Counted from the first letter of the stretch, positions 36,180 through 46,171 are shown. The stretch is DNA of 64,000 bases from an uncultured SAR116 cluster alpha proteobacterium (GCA_902632595.1 CACPDC010000003.1:41001-105000); one strand, 5' to 3'. Program-made: numbers and translations. Notes: generated from the letters alone by a model not told the origin.

Positions 36180-37018
36180 GTAACTGCTGGACAACTATAC
36201 AAGATTATGGCCTTCGCTCAATTGGGATTGGTGAACGCATTCTGCCAAAAACAGATATTACTATATGTGAACAAGTTGTATTAATTGGTTCGGGATTAAT
36301 TTGGAATATTTATTTTGGCATAATTGCTGTTTTTTTTGGCTTTTGGTTTGCGCTAATGCTTGCCATTGGTAAAAACAACAAGTTAGCTATATTTCGCAAT
36401 CCGTCTAACAGTTTTATTTTTTTATTCAGAGGCTCACCTCTATTTATTCAGTTCTTCTTTGTTTATGAGCTATTCGTACTCTTACCCAAAATTGGTGTTA
36501 CACTAGATTTTGGATTCTTAAGTTTCTCATTACAAACTCACTGGCTTACAAAAGCATGGCTTGGTGGGCTGTTTGTTCTATTTTGTAATACTGCTGCTTA
36601 TTCAGCAGAGATATTTTACGGTGCTATTCGTTCCGTGCCGTCCACTGAATTAGAAGCTGCAGAAGCATTTGGAATAACAGGGTGGCATAAATTCTGGCGG
36701 ATTATATGGCCCTCCATGCTCCGACTTGCCTGGCCTTCCTATACTAATGAAGCCATCTTCCTGTTTCATGCTACAGCACTAATTTTCTTTACTGGTTTTC
36801 CAGCTTGGCGGCAATCTGGAGATGCTCTGTATTATGCTAATTATTTCTCGGATAGAACCTTCAATCCATTTTTGCCCTACCCAATAGTGGCTGCCTATTT
36901 TATATTAGTAACATTGATAATCATTTCTATATTCGGGTTTGCCAATAGGTATCTCAACAGACACCTTGATGTTGAACAAAGGACTCAAATAAAACTATCA
37001 ATTAATTTGTTGCGATAA
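36176..37018 (+). CDS. Basic amino-acid ABC transporter permease (AotM/HisM-like)
   Basis: LFRGSPLFIQFFFVYE; ELEAAEAFGITGWHKFWRIIWPSMLRLAWPSYTNEAIFLFHATAL. Confidence 0.92.
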   Translation: MSNCWTTIQDYGLRSIGIGERILPKTDITICEQVVLIGSGLIWNIYFGIIAVFFGFWFALMLAIGKNNKLAIFRNPSNSFIFLFRGSPLFIQFFFVYELFVLLPKIGVTLDFGFLSFSLQTHWLTKAWLGGLFVLFCNTAAYSAEIFYGAIRSVPSTELEAAEAFGITGWHKFWRIIWPSMLRLAWPSYTNEAIFLFHATALIFFTGFPAWRQSGDALYYANYFSDRTFNPFLPYPIVAAYFILVTLIIISIFGFANRYLNRHLDVEQRTQIKLSINLLR

Positions 37019-37053
37019 GTATTTTCATAAACTTAGGAGATAGGGAGGAAAAA

Positions 37054-37914
37054 ATAAGCGAAAAATATGTAACAATTGATTTATCGGCGGACACAGCTGG
37101 CTGCTCTTATCAATTATCCTACTATCACTACATACCAGATGGCAAAAGTAATGCGCCAAAAATATATTTACAAGCAGGCATGCACGCAGACGAGCAGCCA
37201 GGTACGCTTATAATGCACTACTTATTGGAGATGTTAGAAAAGGCTGATAAATTAGGACAGCTAAACGCTGAATTTTTCGTATTTCCTATGGTAAACCCAA
37301 TCGGAATGGCACAAATTCATCATCATCATCATAATGGCAGGTTTGATTTTTCTACAGGGATAAATTTTAATCGCAACTGGCCAGATTTGGCTAACTGCAT
37401 CATAAGTGATGATGAGGAAATAACAGGAAAATTTACGCAAGATATTAAAGATAATAAAAATAGAGTGATATCAGCAGTTATGAAATGGATATCCAACCAA
37501 AATCCGATTACTGCATTAGATAAACTTAGATTAGAAATCATTAAAATAGCAATGCATTGTGATGTTGTTTTAGATCTGCACTGCGATGTGCATGCATTAA
37601 ATCATATTTACATAGCCCCACAATTAATGCCTGAATATCAAGATTTGGCTGATTGGATGGACTCTAGAGTAACATTAACCGCAGAAAACTCAGGGGGAGG
37701 ATCTTTTGATGAAGTTTGGTCAAGATTATGGATAGATATTCAACGCCTTTGCCCAAATAAGCCAATTCCAAACCCCGTGTTATCTGCAACTCTTGAATAC
37801 CGAGGATTAGTTGATGTCGAGGAAGCGCTGAACAGGAAAGATGCAGAAAATTTAATGGGGTTTTTCATTTCCCGTGGATTTGTAAATGCAAAAAACAGAA
37901 GTTATTCCTCCTAA
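37054..37914 (+). CDS. Succinylglutamate desuccinylase/aspartoacylase (M14) family deacylase, AotO-like catalytic part; apparent ATA start
   Basis: QAGMHADEQPG (Zn-ligand HxxE), NPIGMAQ, FDFSTGINFNRNWPDL, VVLDLHCDVH; in-frame coding extends 5' of the listed ATG 37180 to an SD (GGGAGG) with no ATG/GTG/TTG. Confidence 0.8.
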   Translation: MSEKYVTIDLSADTAGCSYQLSYYHYIPDGKSNAPKIYLQAGMHADEQPGTLIMHYLLEMLEKADKLGQLNAEFFVFPMVNPIGMAQIHHHHHNGRFDFSTGINFNRNWPDLANCIISDDEEITGKFTQDIKDNKNRVISAVMKWISNQNPITALDKLRLEIIKIAMHCDVVLDLHCDVHALNHIYIAPQLMPEYQDLADWMDSRVTLTAENSGGGSFDEVWSRLWIDIQRLCPNKPIPNPVLSATLEYRGLVDVEEALNRKDAENLMGFFISRGFVNAKNRSYSS

Positions 37915-38209
37915 AACGCCACCTGCCCTGCCGTTTAATGCCACTCAGATATTAAAATCACAAGTAAGTGGATTAGTTTGTTATAGAGTTCAGCTTGGTC
38001 AGGTTGTTGCTGAGGGTGAGCTAATCGCAACAATACTTTTATTAGATGGCCCTAATGCTTTTCGTTCTAGTGTTCCAATATATGCTGGTACAAGCGGGAT
38101 AATTTTTTCTATGATGCTTCAAAAATATACATGGAAAGGAGAGACCATAGCAAAAATAGCTGGTTCAAAAGCTTTGCCTGATAGGACGGGTGTGTTATTA
38201 GAGGCCTGA
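37886..38209 (+). CDS. C-terminal beta-barrel/lipoyl-like domain of the same deacylase family, in the +1 frame
   Basis: ILKSQVSGLVCYRVQLGQVVAEGELIATI...VPIYAGTSGIIFSMMLQKYTWKGETIAKIAG matches the usual AstE/AotO C-terminal domain; overlaps the upstream ORF by 29 nt. Confidence 0.75.
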   Translation: MQKTEVIPPKTPPALPFNATQILKSQVSGLVCYRVQLGQVVAEGELIATILLLDGPNAFRSSVPIYAGTSGIIFSMMLQKYTWKGETIAKIAGSKALPDRTGVLLEA

Positions 38210-38215
38210 TGGTAT

Positions 38216-38794
38216 TTAATTAGATATTAATAATTCTGATTTTGCGAGTAACTCAACTATTTTTTCTCGAAGATTAGATGAATCCGCGCTTACCATTGAT
38301 GAAAAAGAATCCTGTAAAGAACCATCCCTAGCAATAAGATATTTATGAAAGTTCCATTTAGGACTAGCCATCCAACCAAGCTCATCGTTTGCCCATTTGT
38401 AAAAAGGGTGGGCGTTGTTTCCCTTAACAGATGTTTTTGCAGTCATTGGAAAATTTATATTAAAATTTACAGCGCAGAAACGTTTAATTTGGTCATTTGT
38501 ACCAGGCTCTTGTCCTCCAAAATCATTACTTGGGACACCTATTACAACAAGTCCGTCTTCTTTATATTCGTTCCATAAAGATTGGAGTGACTCATATTGG
38601 CGAGTAAATCCGCACTCAGAGGCTGTGTTAACAACGAGTATAACATCACCTTGGTAATCAGAGAGGGGCATAACCCCTCCTTCTATTGAATTGAACTCAA
38701 AATTATATGCTGATTTAGCACTTACCATTGATAAAGTCCCCAAGTATATTGAGATGATAATTAGACAGAATAATTTTAAATATTTAATATCCAT
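38216..38794 (-). CDS. Glutathione peroxidase family protein, exported
   Basis: N-terminal signal; ILVVNTASECGFTRQYESLQSLWNEYK, VIGVPSNDFGGQEPG, PKWNFHKYLIARDG. Confidence 0.93.
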   Translation of the reverse strand: MDIKYLKLFCLIIISIYLGTLSMVSAKSAYNFEFNSIEGGVMPLSDYQGDVILVVNTASECGFTRQYESLQSLWNEYKEDGLVVIGVPSNDFGGQEPGTNDQIKRFCAVNFNINFPMTAKTSVKGNNAHPFYKWANDELGWMASPKWNFHKYLIARDGSLQDSFSSMVSADSSNLREKIVELLAKSELLISN

Positions 38795-38925
38795 TTCGAA
38801 CCTATTCTAAGATTATTCTTATTCGAAAATATGAAATGGTATTTTTTATCCAGAAAACAAGTGATTTTCTTATAAAATAAGAGAAATCAATAAAGAAAAT
38901 GGCTATAAAACATAAATTGATTAAT

Positions 38926-40041
38926 CTAGGCTGAAAGCCATAATTCCTGTAGAAACTCATCTATTATTTTCTGGCCAGCTAATCCTATGATTTGATTTCG
39001 TAAATTTGCAAATGGTCCGTACATTCGAAAGATATTGCCAGATATTTGACTTTTCCTAGCAACAGAGTGGGCTTCAGGCATTCGTAATTTTATCATATTA
39101 TCTAATGTATCAGAGATAGAAGAGCCATTTGCAAGTTCTGTCTCAATACATGCAACATCCATAAAGGATTGACCCGCACCTTGGGCCAAGTGGGGCGGCA
39201 TGGGGTGTGCAGCATCTCCAATTAAAGTAATGGAACCCCTGCGCCAGTTAAATGAAAGTTCACTATTTTTAATTGTTGTTAAGTTCCAAAAATCTGATTT
39301 TTCTCCAAGGATAGAGAGTACGGGGTGATTTAAAAATATAGATTTGATGGAGGTTTTTGAGAAAAATTTTTCAGAAAATGCAAATACAAAGTTGACATAT
39401 TTACCGTTCCGAATTGGGTAGGATACCAAGTGGCAGGAGTCACCTAACCATAATTGAAGATTTGGATAGGAAAAACCAGTTGGGATTATTGATGAAGGAA
39501 ATACACCCCTATAAATTGAATATCCAGAATCTGCTCGATTAGCGCTTGGGTTAACAAATTTTCTTGTCTTACCATCCCAGCCATCAGCACCAATTATAAA
39601 AGAGGCTGTAAGTATATCAGCGTTATCAAGTATCAAGCTGGTATTATTCAATTGGTCGGAAATGGCGATAACTTTTGAATCGATGAATTCAATCAGAGTA
39701 TTTTCTAAACATTTTTTTAATAGGATCTGGAAGAGATCTTGGCGCGACATTGATAAATAAGGAGAGCTATCTTTCGATAAGGATATATTTGTAAGACTGG
39801 AACCCAATTCAAATGATTTGATATCGACTGCCAACAGCTTATCGGCTTGACGTAAAACTTCATTATCTAAATCCAATCTAGATAAAGCGGATAACCCGTT
39901 GGGAGCGATTTGCAATCCACCTATAATTTGTGCCTTTTTTTTAGGTGCGATAATTTTAATCTTGTGTCCATACTTTGCAAAGGCAATGGCTGTTCCAAGA
40001 CCGCTAAAACTATTCCCTATAACAATGATCTCTTCATTCAT
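38926..40041 (-). CDS. FAD-dependent monooxygenase (PHBH/UbiH fold)
   Basis: N-terminal FAD motif IVIGNSFSGLGTAIAFAKYG; ADGWDGKTRK; ITLIGDAAHPMPPHLAQGAGQSFMDV. Confidence 0.88.
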   Translation of the reverse strand: MNEEIIVIGNSFSGLGTAIAFAKYGHKIKIIAPKKKAQIIGGLQIAPNGLSALSRLDLDNEVLRQADKLLAVDIKSFELGSSLTNISLSKDSSPYLSMSRQDLFQILLKKCLENTLIEFIDSKVIAISDQLNNTSLILDNADILTASFIIGADGWDGKTRKFVNPSANRADSGYSIYRGVFPSSIIPTGFSYPNLQLWLGDSCHLVSYPIRNGKYVNFVFAFSEKFFSKTSIKSIFLNHPVLSILGEKSDFWNLTTIKNSELSFNWRRGSITLIGDAAHPMPPHLAQGAGQSFMDVACIETELANGSSISDTLDNMIKLRMPEAHSVARKSQISGNIFRMYGPFANLRNQIIGLAGQKIIDEFLQELWLSA

Positions 40042-40130
40042 TTTAGCTTATAATCTAACGTAAATAGAAAAGCAGGTTAACAATTAGCCAACCCAAATTT
40101 TTTAAGTATTTTGAAAATGGCATGAGTTAA

Positions 40131-42137
40131 TTATATTAGGAGCGGAGCAATTACTAGACTCACAATAGCCATGACATTAATCAGAATGTTCATTGAAGGG
40201 CCAGAGGTATCTTTCAGGGGGTCCCCCACTGTATCTCCAACCACAGCTGCCTTATGAACGTCGGAACCCTTGCCGCCAAAGTTTCCTTTCTCCACATGTT
40301 TTTTTGCATTATCCCAAGCTCCACCAGCATTAGCCATCATTAGTGCCATCATCACGCAACATATTAGTGCGCCACCTAACATGCCTCCAAGTGCTTTAGG
40401 ACCGAGGCCAAATCCAATTATAACAGGAGCAAGAACCGCAAGCGAACCTGGAAGTATCATTCGACGGAGCGCGGCGCGCGTTGCAATGTCAACACACCTC
40501 GCTGTATCTGGTTTTGCCTTTCCTTCCATAAGACCAGGAATTTCTTTAAATTGACGACGAACTTCGATGATCATTTCGAACGCCGCATCGCCGACCGCAG
40601 TCATTGTAATAGAGCTAACAATGAAAGGAAAGATTCCACCAATAAACATACCAACCAACACAATTGGATCGTTTATCGCTAAAACAAAATTAGGATCTCC
40701 GTTACTTACCTTAACAATATAAGCGCTTATTAAAGCAAGAGCAGCGAGAGCGGCTGCACTTATTGCAAACCCTTTGCCAATAGCTGCAGTGCTATTTCCA
40801 ACTTCGTCAAGTGAGTCAGTTATCTCACGTGTTTCAGGACCCATTTCAGCCATTTCTGCAATACCACCAGCATTATCCGCAACTGGACCATAGGCATCAA
40901 TCGCCATGGTAATACCGACAGTAGCTAGCATTCCGACAGCGGCCATTCCAACTCCATAAAGGCCCGCTGAGAGGTTGGCGAAGAAAATAATGGCAGCAAT
41001 TGTTAGGACAGGAATAGCAACAGATTGCATGCCTATTGCTAATCCAGAAATCATAATGGTTGCTGGACCCGTTTCTCCATCTTTAGCGATCTTACGAACG
41101 GGAGCCCCACCAGTGTAGTATTCCGTCACAAGACCAACAATTATACCACCAATCGCTCCAACCAGAACTGCATACCAAACTCCAACTGAGGCACCCATAT
41201 TAGTAATAACAAAATAGGCGGCTACGATAAAAACAACTGCAGAGCCAATAGTTCCAAAACGCAATGCCACATCAGCACTGCGATTTGAAAACATGCGAAC
41301 GGATAAAATGCCGAGTAGAGAACAAATTAGTCCAGTAGAGGCAAGAACGAGAGGCATAAATTGCAACACTGACCTATCTCCACCGAGTCCTTCCAAAGAG
41401 GCCAAAGACATGGATGCCGCTAGGGCCATAGATGCAATCATGGCGCCGCAATAAGATTCAAATATGTCTGACCCCATACCAGCTACATCACCAACGTTAT
41501 CTCCAACATTATCGGCGATGACAGCCGGATTTCGGGGGTCATCTTCTGGGATTCCCGCCTCAACCTTACCAACAAGATCTGCTCCTACATCCGCAGATTT
41601 CGTAAATATTCCTCCACCAACTCGGCTAAATAGCGCTACAGATGAACCACCCATAGCAAACCCTTCTATAGATTCGATGCCGTGCAAAGTGTTTCCCATA
41701 AACCCATAGAGAATACCAATTCCTAACAAACCCATTGAAGCAACAGTCAAGCCCATTATTGAACCGCCAAAAAAGGCAATGTTTAGGGCTTCGGCTGCCC
41801 CCTTGGATTTTGCAGCTACAGCGGTTCTTACATTTGCTTTGGTAGCGGTGTACATGCCTATATACCCAGCAGTTCCAGAACATAATGCGCCTAGTGTAAA
41901 GGCAATAGCGGTGCCTTCTCCTAAGCTAACGTAGAGCGCAATGATGCAAATTAAACAAAAAACGGCAAGCCTCTTATATTCACTTGCCATGAAAACCATA
42001 GCTCCAAGATGTATCTCATCCGCTATATCTTTTTCTGGGCCTGTTCCTACAGGCGATTTTTTGATCCATTGATAAATAAAAAAAGATACCAATAAGCCTA
42101 AAGCTCCGAGAGCGACAGGAATAAGCGCGCTGGTCAT
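40131..42137 (-). CDS. hppA: Membrane-bound proton-translocating pyrophosphatase
   Basis: [89 protein letters not shown]. Confidence 0.98.
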   Translation of the reverse strand: MTSALIPVALGALGLLVSFFIYQWIKKSPVGTGPEKDIADEIHLGAMVFMASEYKRLAVFCLICIIALYVSLGEGTAIAFTLGALCSGTAGYIGMYTATKANVRTAVAAKSKGAAEALNIAFFGGSIMGLTVASMGLLGIGILYGFMGNTLHGIESIEGFAMGGSSVALFSRVGGGIFTKSADVGADLVGKVEAGIPEDDPRNPAVIADNVGDNVGDVAGMGSDIFESYCGAMIASMALAASMSLASLEGLGGDRSVLQFMPLVLASTGLICSLLGILSVRMFSNRSADVALRFGTIGSAVVFIVAAYFVITNMGASVGVWYAVLVGAIGGIIVGLVTEYYTGGAPVRKIAKDGETGPATIMISGLAIGMQSVAIPVLTIAAIIFFANLSAGLYGVGMAAVGMLATVGITMAIDAYGPVADNAGGIAEMAEMGPETREITDSLDEVGNSTAAIGKGFAISAAALAALALISAYIVKVSNGDPNFVLAINDPIVLVGMFIGGIFPFIVSSITMTAVGDAAFEMIIEVRRQFKEIPGLMEGKAKPDTARCVDIATRAALRRMILPGSLAVLAPVIIGFGLGPKALGGMLGGALICCVMMALMMANAGGAWDNAKKHVEKGNFGGKGSDVHKAAVVGDTVGDPLKDTSGPSMNILINVMAIVSLVIAPLLI

Positions 42138-42343
42138 AATTTAACTACCTCTTGAAAGTGTTTTAAAGAAATTACGCTTAGCCAAAATTCTATTTAACCA
42201 AACGAGCTAGGTTATAGTAATAAAGTGTTATTCTGTAAAGTGTAAACCCTCATTACATTGATAAGGCCACATACTTTTTTGCAAAAACTAAATAATTGAT
42301 TAGGCATTAGTTTCGTGATAATATATTTCTGTTCAATACGCTA

Positions 42344-42547
42344 GTTGGGAGAGACCGTAAATAAACTCAGCATAAGGGTTCTAATACGGCGCCGAAGGAG
42401 CACAAGCCTCATAATCTCTCAGGCACAAAGGGTCAATTAGTGTGAGCAGTCTGGAAAGTGATCAAAAAAAGATCCACCGAAGGGGATAACAAGATAGATA
42501 TAAGTTTTTTATCTTGGAAAACATCAGGTTAAAAAGACAGGCGAGGT
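42344..42547 (+). promoter_or_regulatory. Tandem glycine riboswitch
   Basis: Aptamer 1: GGGAGAGACCGT...GGCGCCGAAGGAGCACAAGC...ATCTCTCAGGCACAAAGGGTC; aptamer 2: CTGGAAAGTGATC...GATCCACCGAAGGGGATAAC...CATCAGGTTAAAAAGACAGGCGAGG. Confidence 0.92.
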
Positions 42548-42596
42548 GTATTTTTAAAGCCTTAAAAGGCAGTTATACACGTTGGAGCCTGTAGTA

Positions 42597-43811
42597 ATGA
42601 AATCTATCGCGATTATAGGAGCTGGTGTTACTGGAGTAACCACCGCATTCGTATTGTGTCAACTTGGATACAAAGTCACAGTTTTTGAGAAACAAAAATA
42701 TCCATCTGTTATGACTTCATATGCCAATGGGGGACAGCTTTCTGCTAGCAATGCAGAGGTATGGAATCATTTTGGCATTATTTTAAAAGCAACGAAATGG
42801 TTGTTGAGGAAGGATGCTCCCCTTAAGATTAACTTTTGGCCTGACTGGCATAAAGTAAGCTGGCTTACCGAATTTTTTTTTCAAATACGAAATTATGAAA
42901 AAAATACTATAGCAACCACAGAAATGGCGATTGAGTCGCGTAAATATATGCAAAAAATTATTGATGATACTGGTATAAAATTTGATCGATCAAATTGCGG
43001 TATATTACATGTATATAAAAGCCATGCTGAGTTCGAACACGCACACAGGGTAAACGAACTATTGGCCAAAGGTGGTTTAGAGCGTCGCCGATTGAACGAA
43101 AAAGAGGTTCTAGAAATAGAGCCTAGCTTAAAGACAAACTATGTAGGTGGATATTATACAAAAACAGATTCTACAGGCGATATTCACAAATTCACATTAA
43201 ATTTAGCAAGAGTTGCCAATGAACGGGGCGTTAAATTTCAACTTAATACGAATGTAAAGTCAATCAAAGCTAAGGGTTCAGAAGTAGATATAAGGTTTTA
43301 CCCGTTTAATATGGGCCAAAAAATAGAAACATTTGATACGTGCGTTATTTGTGCTGGCGTTGCTAGTCACAGATTTGCAAAAATGTTGGGAGACAGAGTT
43401 AATATTTATCCAATAAAGGGTTACTCAATTACATTGCCATTAGCTGACAAAGTTTCCCAAAAAAAGGCACCGAAGGTTAGTATACTTGATGACGAGGCAA
43501 AAATAGTCACATCCAGATTGGGTAAAAACAGATTTAGGGTTGCTGGAACAGCAGAAATATCTGGTTGCAATCTAGATATTTTAGATGCTCGTATCAATCC
43601 ACTCAAAAAATGGGTGGAACAGAATTGTCCGGAAGTTTCGACTAAAGATGCGCAACCATGGGCTGGCTTGAGACCGATGAGGCCTAATATGATGCCTCTC
43701 GTTTCGAGAGGCAAAAGAGAAAATATTTTCTATAATACTGGTCATGGCCATTTAGGATGGACTCTTGCATGTTACACCGCAAATATGGTAGGCGAATTGA
43801 TTAGAGATTAG
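42597..43811 (+). CDS. DadA-like FAD-dependent D-amino-acid dehydrogenase/oxidoreductase
   Basis: MKSIAIIGAGVTGVTTAFVLCQLGYKVTVFEKQ; YANGGQLSASNAEVWN; PWAGLRPMRPNMMPLVSR; GHGHLGWTLACYTANMV. Confidence 0.9.
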   Translation: MKSIAIIGAGVTGVTTAFVLCQLGYKVTVFEKQKYPSVMTSYANGGQLSASNAEVWNHFGIILKATKWLLRKDAPLKINFWPDWHKVSWLTEFFFQIRNYEKNTIATTEMAIESRKYMQKIIDDTGIKFDRSNCGILHVYKSHAEFEHAHRVNELLAKGGLERRRLNEKEVLEIEPSLKTNYVGGYYTKTDSTGDIHKFTLNLARVANERGVKFQLNTNVKSIKAKGSEVDIRFYPFNMGQKIETFDTCVICAGVASHRFAKMLGDRVNIYPIKGYSITLPLADKVSQKKAPKVSILDDEAKIVTSRLGKNRFRVAGTAEISGCNLDILDARINPLKKWVEQNCPEVSTKDAQPWAGLRPMRPNMMPLVSRGKRENIFYNTGHGHLGWTLACYTANMVGELIRD

Positions 43812-43869
43812 ACTAGCAAAACACTATATTTGTGTTGGTTGATTTATAGAAAAATGAAATGTTTCATTA

Positions 43870-44922
43870 ATGAAAACTTCGCTAAATCAGATCGTCATCA
43901 TTAAACCTGATGATTGGCATTTACATCTTCGGGACGGCGAGATTATGAAGGCAGTATTGCCTTCGAGTTATCGCTGGTCAAGACGGGCAATTGTTATGCC
44001 AAATCTGGTGCCCCCTGTATTAACAAGCAAAGATGCCTGCTCTTATTTAACTAGAATAAAAGCTTGTATAGAAAAAACGGTTGATTTTGACCCGCTACTT
44101 ACTCTTTATCTTACCGAGGAAACAAATGCGAAAGACGTGGTTTTAGCTTTTCGTGAAAAAATTATTAAGGCTGTAAAATTTTATCCAGCTGGAGCGACCA
44201 CTAATTCGCATAATGGTGTAAAAAAAATAAAAAAAATCTATCCTGTTTTGTCGGCCATGTCAGAAGAGGGTATCCCATTACTGATTCATGGGGAAGTTAC
44301 TGACCCTTCTGTAGACATTTTTGATAGAGAAGCTGTTTTTATTGAAAAAATTTTGGCCCCTATTCGTTTGGAATATCCAGACTTAAATATTGTGATGGAA
44401 CACATAACAACAAAGCAATCTGTTGACTATATTTTGTCCGAAAACAGTAGGTTAGCAGCTACCATTACCCCCCACCACCTCATTTTAAATAGAAATGCAA
44501 TTTTTGAGGGTGGTATAAGACCACATTATTATTGTTTACCGGTTTTAAAACGTGAAGTTCATAGGCAAGCCCTAATTAACGTAGCCATAAAAGGGCACAA
44601 AAAATTTTTTCTTGGAACAGATAGCGCACCTCATTTAGATAAAGTAAAGATTGACGCCTGTGGATGTGCTGGTATTTTCAATTCCCCCTATGCCTTAGAA
44701 ATACTGACTCAATTTTTTGATAATCATAATGCACTTGAAAATTTAGAGAAATTCACAAGTATTAATGGAGCAAATTTTTATAAATTACCTCATAACAAAG
44801 AAAAAATATCATTAATAAAAAGTGATAAGTCGTTTCATATGCCAGAGGCACTTGAAACAAGTGAGGGGCCGATCACTCTGTTCAATCCAAAAATGCAAGT
44901 TTTTTGGCAAATTGTAAATTGA
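43870..44922 (+). CDS. pyrC: Dihydroorotase
   Basis: DDWHLHLRDGEIMKAVLP, AVKFYPAGATTNSHNGV, LLIHGEVTDP, ITPHHLILNRNAIFEGGIRPHYYCLPVLKRE, FLGTDSAPH. Confidence 0.97.
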   Translation: MKTSLNQIVIIKPDDWHLHLRDGEIMKAVLPSSYRWSRRAIVMPNLVPPVLTSKDACSYLTRIKACIEKTVDFDPLLTLYLTEETNAKDVVLAFREKIIKAVKFYPAGATTNSHNGVKKIKKIYPVLSAMSEEGIPLLIHGEVTDPSVDIFDREAVFIEKILAPIRLEYPDLNIVMEHITTKQSVDYILSENSRLAATITPHHLILNRNAIFEGGIRPHYYCLPVLKREVHRQALINVAIKGHKKFFLGTDSAPHLDKVKIDACGCAGIFNSPYALEILTQFFDNHNALENLEKFTSINGANFYKLPHNKEKISLIKSDKSFHMPEALETSEGPITLFNPKMQVFWQIVN

Positions 44923-45009
44923 AGTCTGTATAATTTTACTTGTTGGTATGCTTTAATAAGCATATAAATGAAGCTATTTTTAATCGAGGTTTTTTGAGGA
45001 GTTAGTTCT

Positions 45010-46143
45010 ATGTCTCGTTCAAATCTTTTTTTAGTTGTTGGTGTAATTATTGCTGCTTTGGCTATTTTTCTAAATTTTGATACTGAAAATGCCCAAAAAA
45101 GCAAGGTTGCTGATTTAGACAACAAACTTAATATTTATAACTGGTCAGATTATATCGCGGAGGATACGATTTCTAATTTCGAGGCAGAGACTGGTATTCA
45201 GGTTACTTACGATATGTATGATTCTAATGAAGTTTTGGAAGCAAAAATGCTCGCTGGATCCTCCGGTTATGACCTTGTTGTCCCAACTGCCGATTTTCTT
45301 GCGCGTGGTCGTGAAGCCGGGGCCTATCAGGATATGGATATATCAAAAATTCCTAATGCAAAAAATCAGAATCCCCAAATTCAGGCTCAAGCTGATGAAA
45401 TGACGGGTTCAACTAATGCGGGACTCGTATACATGTGGGGTTCCACGGGAATTGCTTATAATGAGGACATGATAGCGGAACGATTTGGAGAAGATGCCCC
45501 CACGGATAGTTGGTCGCTCATTTTAGATCCTGTAAATGCTGCGAAATTGGAAGATTGTGGTATTGCTGTACTAGACGCACCTACAGATGTATTGCCAAAC
45601 ATTATGACCTATTTAGGTTATGACGGTACTTCAATGGAGGAGGCCCATTTTGAGGCTGCGGGAGAAGCTTTAACTGCAATTCGCCCTTATTTAAGATACA
45701 TAAATTCTAGTCAGTCCATTAATGACATAGCAAATGGTGATATTTGTGCAGCTATAATGTGGTCAGGTGATGCGTTTCAAGCTGCATATAGAGCGGAGGA
45801 AGCAGAAAACGGAAATGTGATTGATTATTACATTCCTAATGAGGGTACTAATCTTTGGTTTGATGTCATGGCTATCCCTGCAGACGCTAAAAACATTGAT
45901 AACGCCTATAAATTTGTAGATTACATGATGCGAGCAGATGTAGCCGCAGAGAATGTTAATTACGTTTGGTATGCAAGCGGGAATAAAGCTGCTGAGGCAT
46001 CTATAGATCCTGAGATTTTATCACATCCAGGCATTTATCCCACAGAAAAGGCAAAAGAAAAATTATTTGTTACTCCGGTTTATGACCCCGAAACAGATAG
46101 GATTGTAACAAGGGTTTGGAACCGTTTTCTTGCAGGTAATTAA
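45010..46143 (+). CDS. Polyamine ABC transporter substrate-binding protein (PotF-like)
   Basis: LNIYNWSDYIAEDTISNFEAETGIQVTYDMYDSNEVLEAKMLAGSSGYDLVVPT. Confidence 0.95.
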   Translation: MSRSNLFLVVGVIIAALAIFLNFDTENAQKSKVADLDNKLNIYNWSDYIAEDTISNFEAETGIQVTYDMYDSNEVLEAKMLAGSSGYDLVVPTADFLARGREAGAYQDMDISKIPNAKNQNPQIQAQADEMTGSTNAGLVYMWGSTGIAYNEDMIAERFGEDAPTDSWSLILDPVNAAKLEDCGIAVLDAPTDVLPNIMTYLGYDGTSMEEAHFEAAGEALTAIRPYLRYINSSQSINDIANGDICAAIMWSGDAFQAAYRAEEAENGNVIDYYIPNEGTNLWFDVMAIPADAKNIDNAYKFVDYMMRADVAAENVNYVWYASGNKAAEASIDPEILSHPGIYPTEKAKEKLFVTPVYDPETDRIVTRVWNRFLAGN

Positions 46144-46171
46144 AAGCTGTTAAGAGATTTTGCGTAAGTTT

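Noticed and set aside
37888-37897. Programmed -1 frameshift at A AAA AAC
   Set aside because: The heptamer is in the right phase, but a -1 shift does not reach the downstream ORF, which is in the +1 frame.
42548-42580. AAAGCCTTAAAAGGCAGTT as riboswitch terminator
   Set aside because: Stem is short and lacks a T-tract; expression platform could be translational, so not called.
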